64,000 nt of DNA. It comes from Sycobia sp. Sy_11. Its lineage: Eukaryota > Arthropoda > Insecta > Hymenoptera > Epichrysomallidae. A program made the translations under genes and the position numbers. This document shows positions 1 through 12,202 of the stretch, piece after piece (the stretch's first letter is position 1; each line of letters begins with the position of its first letter). Location: the NCBI GenBank assembly GCA_018907035.1, contig JACCIC010000014.1, positions 3,532,501 to 3,596,500 of the forward strand. Reading direction: 5' to 3'. The notes beneath the pieces were generated by a model. That model saw only the letters and a list, made by a program, of their open reading frames with translations. It did no database searches and was not told the DNA's origin.

Positions 1-9
1 CTTCTTTCT

Positions 10-74
<65 letters not shown>

Positions 75-210
75 ACATATATACGTATACATGAATATTA
101 AATTTATAAGTTACATGTAAATTACAGTGGCCTATTATACGTGTATAGATTAGTTTGCATGTGAATGCGCGAAGCTTTGAGGAACGTATTTATGTGCGCA
201 GAAGAGAACA

Positions 211-277
<67 letters not shown>

Positions 278-474
278 GTTTGTAGTAGGCTTTTCAAATG
301 ATAATGCTTTTGGCTTTTATAGCAAAAAAAAAAGGTATCGATATTTTATTAAACTAAAGACTTAGTTATTTTTAGTAGAGAACTAAAGGAGTTTCTAAAT
401 TAATGTATATTTAATGTATGCTTATTGAAGTATATTCGCTTGAGAGGGAGGTATGCAACAGCACTCATATATAT

Positions 475-1137
475 ATATTGGATGTCTCAGAAACATTCGA
501 CTCTCTATAATATCTTTGCAGGGTAAACTTCTATTTAAAAAAAAAAGTTTAATCGAAAAATTCTAGGATTTAAACAGATGAATTCAGCGATAACTATGTA
601 TTTGACATTGATTTCAGTTTTTAAGAACAATTCACAGCCAAATGAAAAATTTTAAAGGAAACCTCTTTTTTATTCTATAAATCAATAGAAAAAACAATTT
701 TACATCCGAACATGGGGATTATATATTTGTCATTGCCCTTATGCTCTAGCTTAAATAAAGTTCAAATTCACAAGTTGTGACAGAAATGCTTGTTTTTAGC
801 TCAACGAAAAAACAATTAAACAATCGATATAATTTTATTTAAAGATCATTGATAAAAAGTAATTATAAACAATAAATAACGGCTATTGTTTAAAAAGTCC
901 ATATGCTGATGTAATATGCTACGCTCTATCGATTAATGGAATAAAAAATAGGGGTTTATTTAAAATGTTAAATTTAACTTCGAATCGCCCTTGAAAACTG
1001 ATGTCAGGATTAAATACATGGCGACCGCAGAATTCGTTTTCGAAATCCTATAATGGTTCCATTAAACTTCTTTTTTTTCTTATGATCACATCTGCCAAGT
1101 TATAGGATGATTCGGATCCTTTTGGGACACCCGGTAT
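475..1137. mobile_element. 663-bp foldback element (long terminal inverted repeats)
   Basis: The left end reads ATATTGGATGTCTCA and the reverse complement of the right end reads ATACCGGGTGTCCCA. The match continues inward with few gaps through matching blocks such as CTATAA, AAAGTTTAAT, TAGGATTT, ATGTATTT and TCAGTTTT. The arms run from about 475-722 and 890-1137, roughly 248 bp each, with a loop of about 165 bp. Arm identity is roughly two thirds by eye, so the copy is old. The TA at each outer end fits a TA target duplication of the Tc1/mariner kind, and GGGTGTCCCA-like termini occur in arthropod non-autonomous elements. No transposase frame is present. It lies upstream of the DnaJ exon, probably in an intron or flank. 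Confidence 0.7.
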
Positions 1138-3380
1138 TCGCACAATGGCGTCCTAGATTTCTGAGAGAGACACGTACTCGTATGCATGGTTTCAACGTAA
1201 CATAAAAAACAATAAAAATCAAAAATATATATGTTTTTTTAATACTTCAATAATTATTACACTATATAAGATTCAAAATGCTTTAAAAGCCTAAAGTAGT
1301 TTTATATTTCTGCGCCTGTCGATTTTGATCTAAATATTGAATGAAAATCGATCACTCATGCATTCTATCCATCATCCACTAAAAAACTGAGAGATTAACA
1401 TTTTGGTTATTGAACTTTTCTATTGAACTTCTTTGTTGTTCTTTTTGCATTCAATTTAAAACGATCAATATAATCAAATAAAATCTCCTTCCGTTTTCAT
1501 CATATCGAATACTTTTACGGCTCAATTTTATTTAGCGAAGTATGTTTTGCGAGCTTGCTTTATTCGTGAATCAAATTTATAAATTTAACTCAATCTCCAT
1601 TGACGCCGTTTAATGCTTGACTTGGATCGAAAACAGTACAACGACGACTGTTACTTGACAGTGAACTTTAAATTATTTACTTTATTGTTATTTGTAAAAT
1701 ACATGAAAACGAGCTTTTTCTCTAGAATTTTTACCGTGATTCATTCTCGATAGGTTTTTTGTTGAAAAAAATTTTTGTTAATGATTTTATCATGTTTTCG
1801 ATTATGATATTTATCGATCAAAGAAAGTTTCTTTAGTTTTAAAATCTTGCACAGTTTTACCGTTAATCTAGTTTTATTTTAATCTTCAGAAAAATGTTTA
1901 TTAATAATCAATTAAATTTTTAATTGAAGACTTTTTAAACTACAAACTTATTATATTTGAAGCGGCTGATGTTAGCGTCGAATGGAGGTCAATTGCGAAC
2001 AACACAAATGCCGTATCATTAAAGTATCTATTCATAAACTAATGATGACGTTTCGATTGTATATTGCTTCTATTATTGTCAAATCTAAGTAGTCCTTACG
2101 AAGTCTATATTTTCTAATAAAGTCTATATTGATCTAACGTGTGTTTCCTAAAAACATTTATTTAGCTGTTTTATTTATAAACTAACAATATAAATAAAGA
2201 AATTAAGCAATATGAGTACATGTTTTCAGCTTTCGGTTCACATTTCCCATGTTAAAGTTTGTTAGAAATTAGTTCCTGTTAGTATTTTCATGATTGAAGA
2301 TTATGTAATATAAATGTGACATTTATGGAAAATAAAAATAATATTTATAAGGCTAAAAATTAAATGGCAATTTGAAATGAATTGACAAGATCATTACATT
2401 ATCTTTGATACGTTACTATATAGTATTGGAAAGTAAAACGGGAGCGTGACTATGAGTTGTAATGCCAAACATGACAGAAGCAATGGCAAGAGCTACATAG
2501 CGTTCGTATAGACCGGTTGCATTTTTCTAAATTTGCATAACTTATTTGATAAAATTACTCGAAAGATTATTCTCATAGTGTACTAAGACATGTTATTTTG
2601 CCGGAAATTACGGAAGCGCTGCCATATTATCGCCTGGATTGCAGCTGTTTTATTATGAAGCGCCGGTCGCAGCTCTTTTATGACGCGTTCTGCACCGCTT
2701 ATGTTTGTTACGTCATTCATTTGATCTCGAGAAAACGCGGGAAGTCGTGATAAATTACCGATAATTTGTCACCTGAATTACTTTCGCCACCACTAACTGC
2801 ACAGTAAACATTGTATGAATTTTTTTTTACGTTATGTAAGCTCTGTTCATTGCAATTAATTTATAATAAAAAATAAATGAATAATATAAAAACTGCTATA
2901 TACTTTAAAGGTATTGTTTGGATTACGTTAGTGAAAAATCTCACCACCAGAGGTCGTATCAATATTTTTACTTCCCAATTTGACTCGGGAGTCGCACTCG
3001 CGAGTCGCGACACTTTTAAAGGCGCCCTCTAATCAAAATGTTACGTACACGTTAGGCGTGTAGATAGGTATCAGTCTGCTATCAGTTTTTTTTTCTAATG
3101 TGAAAATAAATACGTAAAAATGAATATTTAATTAAATTATTATAAAGAGTAACAAATTATAAAGAATTGAACATGACAATATACTTTTTCCGTAAGTTCC
3201 TGATAGATTTAATAACGCTTCGTAAGGCTACTTTACGACTGTTCAACAATCGTCCCGCATGTATTATTAGCTAAAACCAATTTATTTTCTAATGTTTGTA
3301 AAAGTGTCATTTTTTAAATTTTTTACATTTTTAATTCTGCTCAAATATGCACAAGTAAGAGAAACAGAGACAAAGAGTTG
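1138..3380. other. AT-rich stretch, no gene seen
   Basis: No coding exon or clear repeat is visible. The only departures from AT-rich background are a short GC-richer segment at about 2600-2790, with a TTACGTCA site near 2708 and a perfect short hairpin at 2747-2772, and a segment at about 2940-3050 with CACCAGAGG and GCGCCCTCTA motifs. These could be decayed repeat termini or regulatory DNA. Confidence 0.4.
2747..2772. other. short perfect hairpin, 11-bp stem and 4-nt loop
   Basis: GTGATAAATTA at 2747-2757 pairs with TAATTTGTCAC at 2762-2772 around a CCGA loop, with one G-T wobble. It sits beside a GC-richer patch. It may be a chance palindrome or a protein-binding site. Confidence 0.35.
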
Positions 3381-3475
3381 ATTTGACTAGATATGCATAT
3401 GTTTCTTCACTACGTCTAGCTGCATCTAGGCGACGTTGTAACAACAAAATACTGCCGAAATCAAAAGCGATTGCA

Positions 3476-3478
<3 letters not shown>

Positions 3479-3544
<66 letters not shown>

Positions 3545-3622
3545 TTCTCTCTCTTTCTCTCTCTCTCTCTCTCTTGTCTCTCGTCTGTCTCTCTTTATCT
3601 CTCTCTTTCTCTCACACACTCT
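3479..3622. repeat. (CT)n microsatellite with interruptions
   Basis: About 140 bp of CT repeats, interrupted by TTCT, TTTCT and GTCTGT units and ending in CACACT repeats. It lies in the presumed last intron of the DnaJ gene. The Leu-Ser-rich open frames over it are translations of the repeat, not genes. Confidence 0.95.
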
Positions 3623-4074
3623 CACACACTTCTCAACTACTACTGTTACTTTTGCCTACGTAATTACAGTACCACTTAATCAAACGAAGCAATACGTAAC
3701 AAAAATGAGCAAAGATAGCAAATTCAATTTTGAACAAAACAGTAACAGTTCACAGATCGTAATAGAGAAAGTTGCAAACTTTTATATATCAACGTATTTA
3801 ATTTTATGTATCGTTTTAATTTTATGTATTTAATTTTATACATAGTTACGCATTGATTTATTTGATCAAATACCCAAAAAGGGCCCACAACAATGTATTT
3901 GAACACCCACCTAGGCCGGAACTGAACGAAAAAAAAAAAATTATACTTCAAAAATATACATTGCCTTGTGCATAAATGTAACAATCGACGAAAAAATCCT
4001 CTCACTCTCCTTTATTGTACTTGCAATAATCAAGATTTTCTCTCTCTCTCTCTCTCCCCCGCGCACCCACGCAG

Positions 4075-4408
4075 GCCGGACTACGTGAAAACGATAAAGG
4101 GCGAGGGCCTGCCCCTGCTGGACGATCCCGATCGCCACGGCGACCTGCTGATCGACTTCAAGATCGAGTTCCCGGCTTACCTGACGCCTGTGAGCAAGAG
4201 CTACGTGCACCGGGCCTTCCTGCCGAACAGCCGCGACAACGACGACGACGTCGACGACGACGACGACGAGTCGCCGGACGAGCGGCGGGAGCGCGAGGCC
4301 ACGGCGGCGGCGGCGCCTCGGCCGATCGACAGCCGCGCGCGGCGCATACACCTGGACGGGAAGCTGTACCTGAGGGCCGACAAGCTCTCGCAGATCTGCC
4401 GGCCCTGA
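4075..4408 (+). CDS. DNAJB13: DnaJ subfamily B protein (DNAJB13-like), 3'-terminal coding exon
   Basis: This is the last coding exon of an Hsp40/DnaJ co-chaperone. The family binds clients through a C-terminal beta-sandwich domain and stimulates Hsp70; DNAJB13 is known elsewhere as a sperm and axonemal radial-spoke co-chaperone. A strong acceptor, a CT-rich tract ending in cccacgcag, closes at 4074. Base 4075 is the third base of a split codon, and the stop TGA is at 4406-4408. The exon encodes about 110 residues. It opens with PDYVKTIKGEGLPLLDDP, then GDLLIDFKIEFPAYLTP, the conserved G-E-G-x-P and G-D-L-x-x-x-F-x-x-x-F-P pattern of the DnaJ C-terminal domain. P-x-Y, DDP and FPxYLTPxSK resemble DNAJB13 more than DNAJB1. 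An acidic Asp run and a charged, Ala- and Arg-rich tail follow, making the C-terminus longer than usual. The J domain and the first client-binding domain are absent and should lie in exons before the window. Codon use is GC-rich, unlike the surroundings. Another DNAJB paralogue is the main alternative. Confidence 0.72.
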
Positions 4409-4870
4409 CGACCTGCCGATCCTGCTTGCTACGCGTGTGTATGCGTGCGTGCGTGCGTGCGTGCGTGCTGGTGTTTTTTTTAGATTTTATACATTGTACT
4501 TGTAATTTTATTAACTGATTTTATTCGTGAATAGATTGCGAATCTAATTTTTTTTTATTTTGAGAGCGAAAACTCGATTCTTTCAGCAATGTAAAAAAGT
4601 CTTATATAATATTGGTTTTTCTTTTTTTTTTTTTTTTAATTTTATTTTCGCACGAGTATAGAGGGGCTGTATAATGCGCGATTATCTAGAAGATATGGAA
4701 ATAATTTTTATCATCGCTGATTATTTTATTATATGTTGTTGAGTTTCATTAAAAGTCTTTTTAAATCGATGCTTATATTTATTGTTAATCCTTTCCAATT
4801 GTCATCGTAGAAATTCATGTACAGACGCAAAATATATTAATTTTTCAAGCACGAAAAAAGTTTTTAAGTA
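4409..4870 (+). other. probable 3' UTR and downstream flank of the DnaJ gene
   Basis: AT-rich sequence follows the TGA stop, beginning with a (GCGT)n run at about 4443-4468. No canonical AATAAA is visible in the next 450 bases. The nearest common variant is ATTAAA at 4748-4753. The transcript end is therefore uncertain. Confidence 0.3.
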
Positions 4871-4875
4871 TTATA

Positions 4876-4943
<68 letters not shown>

Positions 4944-4999
4944 ATATTTAACAAATATAAAAAGTTAGATATTTATATGAGAATGTACATTTAAATTCT

Positions 5000-6960
5000 A
5001 TTCTGTGTTTTTTAAAGCCTAAAATTACGTATTGGTTTTGAACCTTATTCTTATTAATTTATCAACGGCGGCAGCTGAAGGTACGTCTGAAAGTACAGTC
5101 GGAGCATGAAAAAAACAAACTTGTTTTCTTTGTCCTTTTTCTTAACTGGTTTAATTTTTTATAAAAAAGAAGTATTTTTATTTTACAATATGATTATTAT
5201 CTAAACAAGGATAAATTATTTGTTTTTTTTTTTACAAAAACTAACAGCAAACAACATGAGATATTAATAAGATGTGTAGCAGAACTGAGGACTGGATCAT
5301 CTGAAACAAAACAAAAAAAAAAACCTGTTGACCTTACAGTTAGATTAATCCAGTTGAATAGTTAATGCATTCGACAGTAGAATTTTTGTGTATTTTAAAT
5401 ACTTTAACGAAGATATTTTGTAAAATATTAAATTTTGACAATGTGACGCCCTTTACAGAAGTGAAAATTCATGTTTTCGATAACACACACACACGCGCGC
5501 GCGCGCACCCACGCACACACACATCATTTATACGCTTAAAAAATAATGTAAATTAAGGTAACGATCGTTCGTATATACAAGAATTATGTATCAAACAAGT
5601 GCGACTACACCTTGATCGTGTAACCGTGGATGATCGTTTTATATATTGGGCGTGCCGACATGGAAAATCTCTAATCGAGAAACGCGCGATTCCGCGGCCA
5701 ACCCATACGCACAATTAATGCCCCGAATTGTGCCCAAGAGTGTGCCCGATCCCTTAACGCGATCGCAATTAATTCGCGATCAATCGCCACGTCCTTCTTC
5801 GAGCGTCGTGTATGGATTTCGCGCACTGTGGTATAATCGAATTACAATCAAAAAGATGAAAATTTATTCAAGCTGGCAAAAGTAGAAGAGAAAAAATTGA
5901 CGAAAAACTCCTTCCGCGACGCGCAGTCGCAGTACGAAGATTGAGATGCGGCTCTGGTCTGTACCATTTGCAAATGAAAATAAAAATTGCAGCGCAGCGT
6001 GGAGCGACTATACGGCCCGTGTAAATCGGAAATATATGAAACCGACGTTGCACTTGGCTGCGCAATACAAAAAAAAAAAAAAAAAGAAACAAAGAATTGA
6101 TATAAAAATGAAAGGATATTTCTGTTACACGTGTATATGCGTCTTCTGTGAATCGAATGGTACCATTTATTGCCGTGTTACATGTGTTTCGAATCCGTGC
6201 AATTGTAGGACAGGAGGAAAGAAGGGGAAAAATTGCTCTCTACCTACAAAGTTCTATATTATATAATGTTTAATGATAAGATGCAATGCAGGAAGTAAAA
6301 GTAAAGAAGCAGGATCAATGACAACGAAAGTGGCTTCATCGAGTTTTTTAAATGATCGTACCGTCGACATAAAATGAATTGCATGGTGCACGTCGAGTAT
6401 TCAGATTTCGAATTTCGTTAAGTAATAGGTTAGGGCAAACATGCGAAAACGAAGAGAGAGAAAACTATGATTTCCAAATTGTGGAGCACGTTTGAAAAAG
6501 TATCCCATATACATAATTTTAAGATCTTGCCATATCTTCTTTATAACGATAACTGGAAATTCAAGCTTATTTATCAAGACTTTATTTTAATGTCAAAAAA
6601 AGGCATAGTTCAACGTACGAATATTTTAAAAAAAAAAATGTAAAATTCTAAAAACTCGTTACGTTTGAATTGTGACAGTTTATATATTAGTTTATCAGTT
6701 GCGCTGGAACAAGCATTGTTGATGCACGAATGGATATTAAGAGTGCTCCATACCTCTGGCGGAAGTTAAAATCGATTGCAGTGCCGGATTTTTAATACAT
6801 TGCGAAATTTTATGAACTTCAAATGTACGAAAAAGCCTTGTCTGTTTTATCGGCTTTTCCAGTATCATCAGGGCCCTTAGTAGCCGAACTTATATGTAAA
6901 TTATATAAGTGGTAAATTTTTATTTTGTAATATTTGTTCATAACAAGTAGTGTAAGAATA
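5000..6960. other. non-coding stretch with one CG-rich patch
   Basis: Mostly AT-rich. A patch of higher GC at about 5580-6030 includes a near-palindrome at 5761-5781 with GATCGC and CGCGATC arms around AATTAATT. A CA/CG dinucleotide run lies at 5484-5522 and a poly(A) run near 6068-6084. The open frames here have no recognisable protein character. Confidence 0.4.
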
Positions 6961-6980
6961 TAGAGTCTGAGCAGGATGTG

Positions 6981-7045
<65 letters not shown>

Positions 7046-7352
7046 CTTATAGAGTTTCTATATAAATAATAAAATAAAATTTTTTTGTACTCTTTTGATG
7101 AATATTAATCAAATTCGCTTATTAATCCTAATTATAAAATTTGAGCTTCAAATGATGAAAATATTTCATATTTCTTATGACATTAGAATAATAGTACAAC
7201 CTCAAAAAAGATTTTTTCGATAATCCTTCATTCTTTCTTAGTCTTTCATAAGAGATCATCTATGCTTAATTTCTTTTTCTCTATCTAGAATTATTATATA
7301 TATTTATGACTTACGATAGAATCGAGATTAATTTGTGAAGCTCTTTAATAAA

Positions 7353-7430
7353 GTGTGTGTGTGTGCGTGCGCGCGCGCGCGCGTGTGCGTGGAGAGAGAG
7401 GGGGAGAGAAAGAGAGAGAAACAGAGGCAC
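7353..7430. repeat. compound (GT)n(GC)n(GA)n repeat
   Basis: A GT run passes into a CG run and then an AG-rich run. Alternating purine-pyrimidine DNA of this kind can adopt the Z form. The Cys/Ala/Arg-rich open frame over it is an artefact. Confidence 0.85.
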
Positions 7431-7583
7431 TGGAGTCCTAAAACAATTAACACCATTTTTCATAGATTTTTCAAATGGTATGCTCGGTCGCGAAGACGGA
7501 ACGAGGCGCGGCGCATTCGTGCATTGCTGAAAGGTGTGTCAGTGGGACAATGCAGTTTCTTCATCTTGTACTGTACGATTTAG

Positions 7584-9337
7584 CCAATTTTTAAATTATT
7601 TATTTTTCTTAAACTATACTGACGTGTTGTATTGCACGTATAATATACCAATGCTTTACAAATTTTATTTTATCATAAAATTACAAAGTGTCTTATTAGG
7701 TACATAAATGCTAATATAACGTTTAATTTCCTTGTAAATTACTCGTTTGCTATGATAAATACTTCGTATGAAAATATAACTTACGTATAATTTAAATTTA
7801 ATCTATTATAAATTTATGTATACAATACAAAATTTTTTTATATAGACACATTCACACGAGATGTTAATATGTAAAAGAACGTATATTGAGTTGGCTATTA
7901 TTTTTTCCTCTTTCTAACCTACAAATCGCACCTTCGCCGCTTAATTCCGGTTCTCACGAGGAAAATACTATCCTTATCTAGTACGAAAAGGTTTTTTTTC
8001 TAGTTCGAAAAGGCCTCCAATTTCGAAAATAAAGCCTTTTCGTACCCGGTAATAGAAATATAATATTTATATAAACATTTGATGATAAATTTGATGTATT
8101 TTGAAAAAATTTTTAAATAATAAACCGCTGTGATCGATTCTGATGACCTTTTCATTTGGGAACAACATTATTTATATACTTTTAATGTTAAATTATGTTC
8201 GAGTAAGTATTAAAAGTAAATATTCGAATTCTTGAAATCTAAAAACAGAAAGGTAAAAGTAACAAACGTTTATATATAATTCTAAATTTTTATACGAAAG
8301 AAGTCAGTGTAAAGAGATAAATTTATACATTCATTATTATTAAAATATACATTAATAAGATACAATATTAAAAATAAAATTAATTTATAGGCATAGTATT
8401 TTGCTGTCTGAATCGAAATATCGAATTATTTAAATTATAGTCTTATCTTTACAGAATTAATGAAGCCAAACTTAATCTGTAAAATTCTTCTCTCTTAAAA
8501 ATATGTGCTTCAGATTTTTTAGTCAATTTTTTACAACTTTATATACAAGTAATTATTATACAACTTTTATTTTAAGGACTTAAATGTTTAAAACATTGCT
8601 GAAGAAAACTACGGATTTAAACAATGTTACTAAATTACTGCACCTATTGTTGAATGCATAATTAAAGACCGTGTAGTATTTATTAATTTAATATTATAAT
8701 TTATTCATTGTTTGAAAATTCATTGTTAAATACAAGAAGAAAATTGTAAAAAAAGAGCATTTTATAAAAAAATATATCACTCATCTTTCTTCTTGTTCTT
8801 TCTTCGAATTTCTTGGTTGATTTCAACATAGTGTCTTATTTTATCTGTAATCTGTAAGTTATATATATATATATATACTGGCTGAAGCATTTTAGTTAGT
8901 GGTGTTGTCAATAATAAATAGAATATAATTTATAGTAAAATAGATAATTTGTAATGTACCTAATGTAATCTAACTGCTGCGTGCAATTATAGGAAATGTA
9001 TATAGAATGTAAGTAATTAAAAAAAAAATTATTATTGCTATACTTGTACAATATTATACATTGTATATTATATAAAAATTTCGAAACATACGAAATAATA
9101 GTGTTTAAAAAAAATTCCGTCCTAAATTGTTTATAATGAAAATTTCGTAGAAAAAATTATAATATTTTGACTAGGAACCTAGTCGACAATTTGAACGTGC
9201 TTCTACTCCTTTAGATAAAGCATGTCTGCATCAAACTGTTAATGAAGTGATAAATTTTACAAATCATTGAGATTTTTATAAAAACCAATAGATCATTTCA
9301 GGTTTGATAAAGATTAGTATAAATCTTGTAATATTAA

Positions 9338-9393
<56 letters not shown>

Positions 9394-11340
9394 ATATATA
9401 TATATAAGGAGTCTAACAATTTGAAAACTGCAAATGTCAGCGGTTCCATATGTAAATAAATATACTTATAATGATTTTTTAATTTTTAACCGAATTGACC
9501 AAATTTGATCAAATAGTTGAGATCTGCCCAAATTTGTCATATCGGATGAACTGTTGTAATTAAGAATATATTAATTTTGGATGCTTCAGTCAATTTTAAT
9601 CCATGTTTTCAAAAAGTATCCTTAAACTAATTTCATATATATAATATAAGCTTTGCACAATGTATTAGACACAGTACGTCAATTTGCCCAGTCTAATTAA
9701 TATACCTGTATTTTGTAATTTATTTTTAATTTTATATTTAATCTAGGAATAACAATAAGAAAAATAATTAATACTATATGTATCATTTTTAACATATTAC
9801 TATATACCACTTATAGGCCTCTATATTATAGTTTTCTTCATTACAAGATTAGAACTACATTGAAACATACATTTACGGACATAGTTTTTAAGATTTTTGT
9901 CTTATTTCTTAATTCCTTTTTTAAATTTTGCCTAATTTGGGGTTCAGTAATGCGCATAAAAATTTAGTACAGATTGAACTTCAGTGTAGAAGAAAAGGAA
10001 AGTAGAATTCGGCATCATCTATAGTTCCGACGGCGAGTAGATATTGTGTGATGTGGTCGATCATGTGGTGGATTACCATAATCCCCATGAGCTCGCTGAA
10101 TATCAGCAGATATCAGCATATACATATAGTCTATTGCTTTTTAAATTATCTAATAAATATATTTTAAGAATTATTGAATATATTTACTTAGAATAGATAA
10201 AAATTGTTCTCTTTTGTTTAAGAAAATATGCCATACTGAATTTTTATCATATAAATGCTTATAATATTTCAATAGATCTATAATAATACAATTAAATTAA
10301 AAAATAACCGTAAGCTAATAATGAATAAAACTAATAGTTAGCGTAATTTCAAAAGCAAAATAGTGATACATAAAGAGAATAGAAAAACTTTTTAAGGTGG
10401 TATTAAACATAAAAATAACTGCATGAATTTATTAAGATTGAAAAAATGCAGTAAATTTTTTAATTCGCTAGCAAATATAAAATAAATGTCTATTTGAATA
10501 AAATATTTGAGTAAAAAAGTATTAGTGCAATCTTCTAAAATAATCTTTAATAGTACAGGAGAAATTTTTTTCTAACAATGATGATCCAAATAAAATAAGT
10601 ATATACGATCAACGTATATATAATTAAATCAAACAATTTCTAATTATACTTGGATTGGTATAGCGTTGATCTTTCTCATTTAAAAATATAGTACAGCAAT
10701 TTTTTGGTAATCTTGGAATGAAAATGTGCGTATTATTTGAAAAATTATTTTCCACTGCCGCTATCTAGCGGTGAATGATGAAACCTGACAGAAATAAGTA
10801 CGTTACCAACATAGCATTTTGGGCTTACACTGATTCAGGCATGTCGCCGTAAGATGGCGATATCTACGCGTGTGAGAAGTTAAAGGTCTGACCTGGTCTG
10901 ACGTCGATAAACAATTCGATTTTATTTATTCATATAAAAAATTTACATTAGTATACAATTTATATAAATTATCAAATTGGTAATAATTTAAATGGAATTT
11001 TAAAATAAGCATAAAGAAGTATATATAAATACAATCTTATTTTATATTTTTAGTTTATTTATAGACTTATTAAAATTAAAGACATTTTTTAATTTACTTA
11101 GCCTTTATGGTAGCAAGGTCTCAATTCCAAGTAAAAATCGTGATAAATAAAAGAAAAACTTCTTATAAATCCAGATTTATAAGAAGGTTCAATATAAATT
11201 AAAAGTGTTAATGTAAATTAATAGCGATGAATTAAAATAAAGATGAATTAAAAGCGAATAATAACAACCTAATATTATTAATAACATAATAATAATAATT
11301 ATCTTTTATAAATGTCAAAATGTTTTGTACATATTTTTAA
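7584..11340. other. AT-rich stretch, no gene seen
   Basis: No exon-like sequence is visible on either strand. It holds (TA)n tracts at 8861-8877 and 9339-9406, the latter broken by TTA units, and a CCGCTATCTAGCGG-type motif at 10753-10774. Otherwise I see only AT-rich background. Confidence 0.45.
10753..10774. repeat. CCGCTATCTAGCGG palindromic motif, copy 1
   Basis: CACTGCCGCTATCTAGCGG contains a CCGCTA/TAGCGG inverted repeat with a 2-nt centre. A closely similar sequence, CAGTGCTGCTATCTAACGG, occurs at about 12203-12221 in the same orientation. Such motifs occur near the ends of dispersed arthropod repeats, so this is probably a repeat terminus. Confidence 0.4.
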
Positions 11341-11465
11341 AAATTTCATTTTCGTCGACTTTTGTAAACTAAACTAACAAATATTTTCATCGGTCTTACA
11401 GTCGTATAAAATAATTAATGACAGTCAAACTATCCTTGTTTATAGTTATCCGATAAAACAGGTAG
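11341..11465 (-). mobile_element. CGAAACG-family repeat, 3' part, reverse copy
   Basis: Read on the minus strand, this contains AACAAGGATAGTTTGACTGT, then GACTGTAAGACCGAT and ATTTGTTAGTTTA. These match the 27.45-27.55 kb copy (ACAAGGACAGTCTGACTGTC, GACTGTAAGGCCGAT, CATTTGTTCGTTTA) at about 80-85% by eye. In the frame that reads KQGQSDCHY in the other copies there is a stop in place of the second Gln, so the copy is not coding. Confidence 0.6.
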
Positions 11466-11495
11466 GATAAATGAATGAACTGAAAGAATTGACTT

Positions 11496-11565
11496 TATTA
11501 GCGATGCAAATATTTGTTAGTTCAGCTTACAACAGTCGACACAAGTACAATTTTCAGTTTTTAAT
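11496..11565 (+). mobile_element. CGAAACG-family repeat, 3' end fragment
   Basis: It contains CAAATATTTGTTAGTTCAGC followed by GTCGACACAAGTACAATTTT and a short T-rich end. This matches the last 60-70 bases of the 27.5 kb copy (GTCGGCACAAGTGCAATTTT). It is head-to-head with the reverse copy at 11341-11465, about 30 bp away. Confidence 0.55.
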
Positions 11566-11689
11566 AAAGGTCTATTCCATTTTTAACGGTATGGTTTAAA
11601 TATTTTCCAGAAATTAAGGATAATTAATTTTAATGTAAATATTTTGATCGGGTACATAGTATAAAAGGGTAAAAAGTGGGAATCGGATA

Positions 11690-11945
11690 TATATAATTTT
11701 GTTATAAGAATTTTGTTTCAGCAGTGCCTGAAAATGAACCGAAACGGTTCGAAACGTTGGACGGCAATGACTCGGTAATGCTCGTGGGGGCAGTCAGATT
11801 CTTCTTTAATAACAGTGGTGTTTGGACCAATTTTTATTTATATTTCAAATTCTACATGGTTGACTGTAAACAAGGACAATCTGACTGTCATTATTTAATT
11901 CTTTAATTACCTCATAAAATATTTGTTAGTTTGCACATATTTCAT
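11690..11945 (+). mobile_element. CGAAACG-family repeat, forward copy 1
   Basis: It starts after a T-rich segment and holds the stem-loop GAACC-GAAAC-GGTTC at 11736-11750, followed at once by GAAACGTTGG. It then has GGGGGCAGT and, about 118 nt after the CGAAACG block, the block at 11869-11895 that reads KQGQSDCHY. CTGAAAATGA directly before the stem resembles a CTGANGA hammerhead core with one change. A 60-codon frame over it (11724-11906) is probably residual coding sequence or chance. Confidence 0.6.
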
Positions 11946-12202
11946 CTAATAGATTCCTCTAGTCGTATAAATAGAATGAGTAATTCGTAATTAATTTTTA
12001 GCATTACTAGGATTTTAGAGAATTTCAATTGTTATATATAGATGTAAGTTAATCTTTACCACTGATTGGCTTGACATAATAAATTCACAGATAATAGAAT
12101 AATTATTTTTTTCACGTAAGATTTCAGTAAAACCTTAAGGATAGTTCATATATTTATAATAATAAAGAATAAAATTTATCTATCAAATTACTTAATACGG
12201 AC

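Larger units (their letters stand above)
1..7043. repeat. (TA)n tracts, group 1
   Basis: Near-pure (TA)n tracts lie at 12-68, 214-275, about 4870-4940 (with two TTA phase breaks) and 6985-7043. They are 57-70 bp long. Interval bounds give the span of the group, not a continuous repeat. Confidence 0.95.

Noticed and set aside
3383..3833. Leu/Ser-rich frames
   Set aside because: They are translations of the (CT)n microsatellite and lie in the presumed intron before the DnaJ exon.
3941..4383. Minus-strand frames opposite the DnaJ exon
   Set aside because: They are shadows of the GC-rich coding exon; the + strand frame has domain matches and a proper acceptor.
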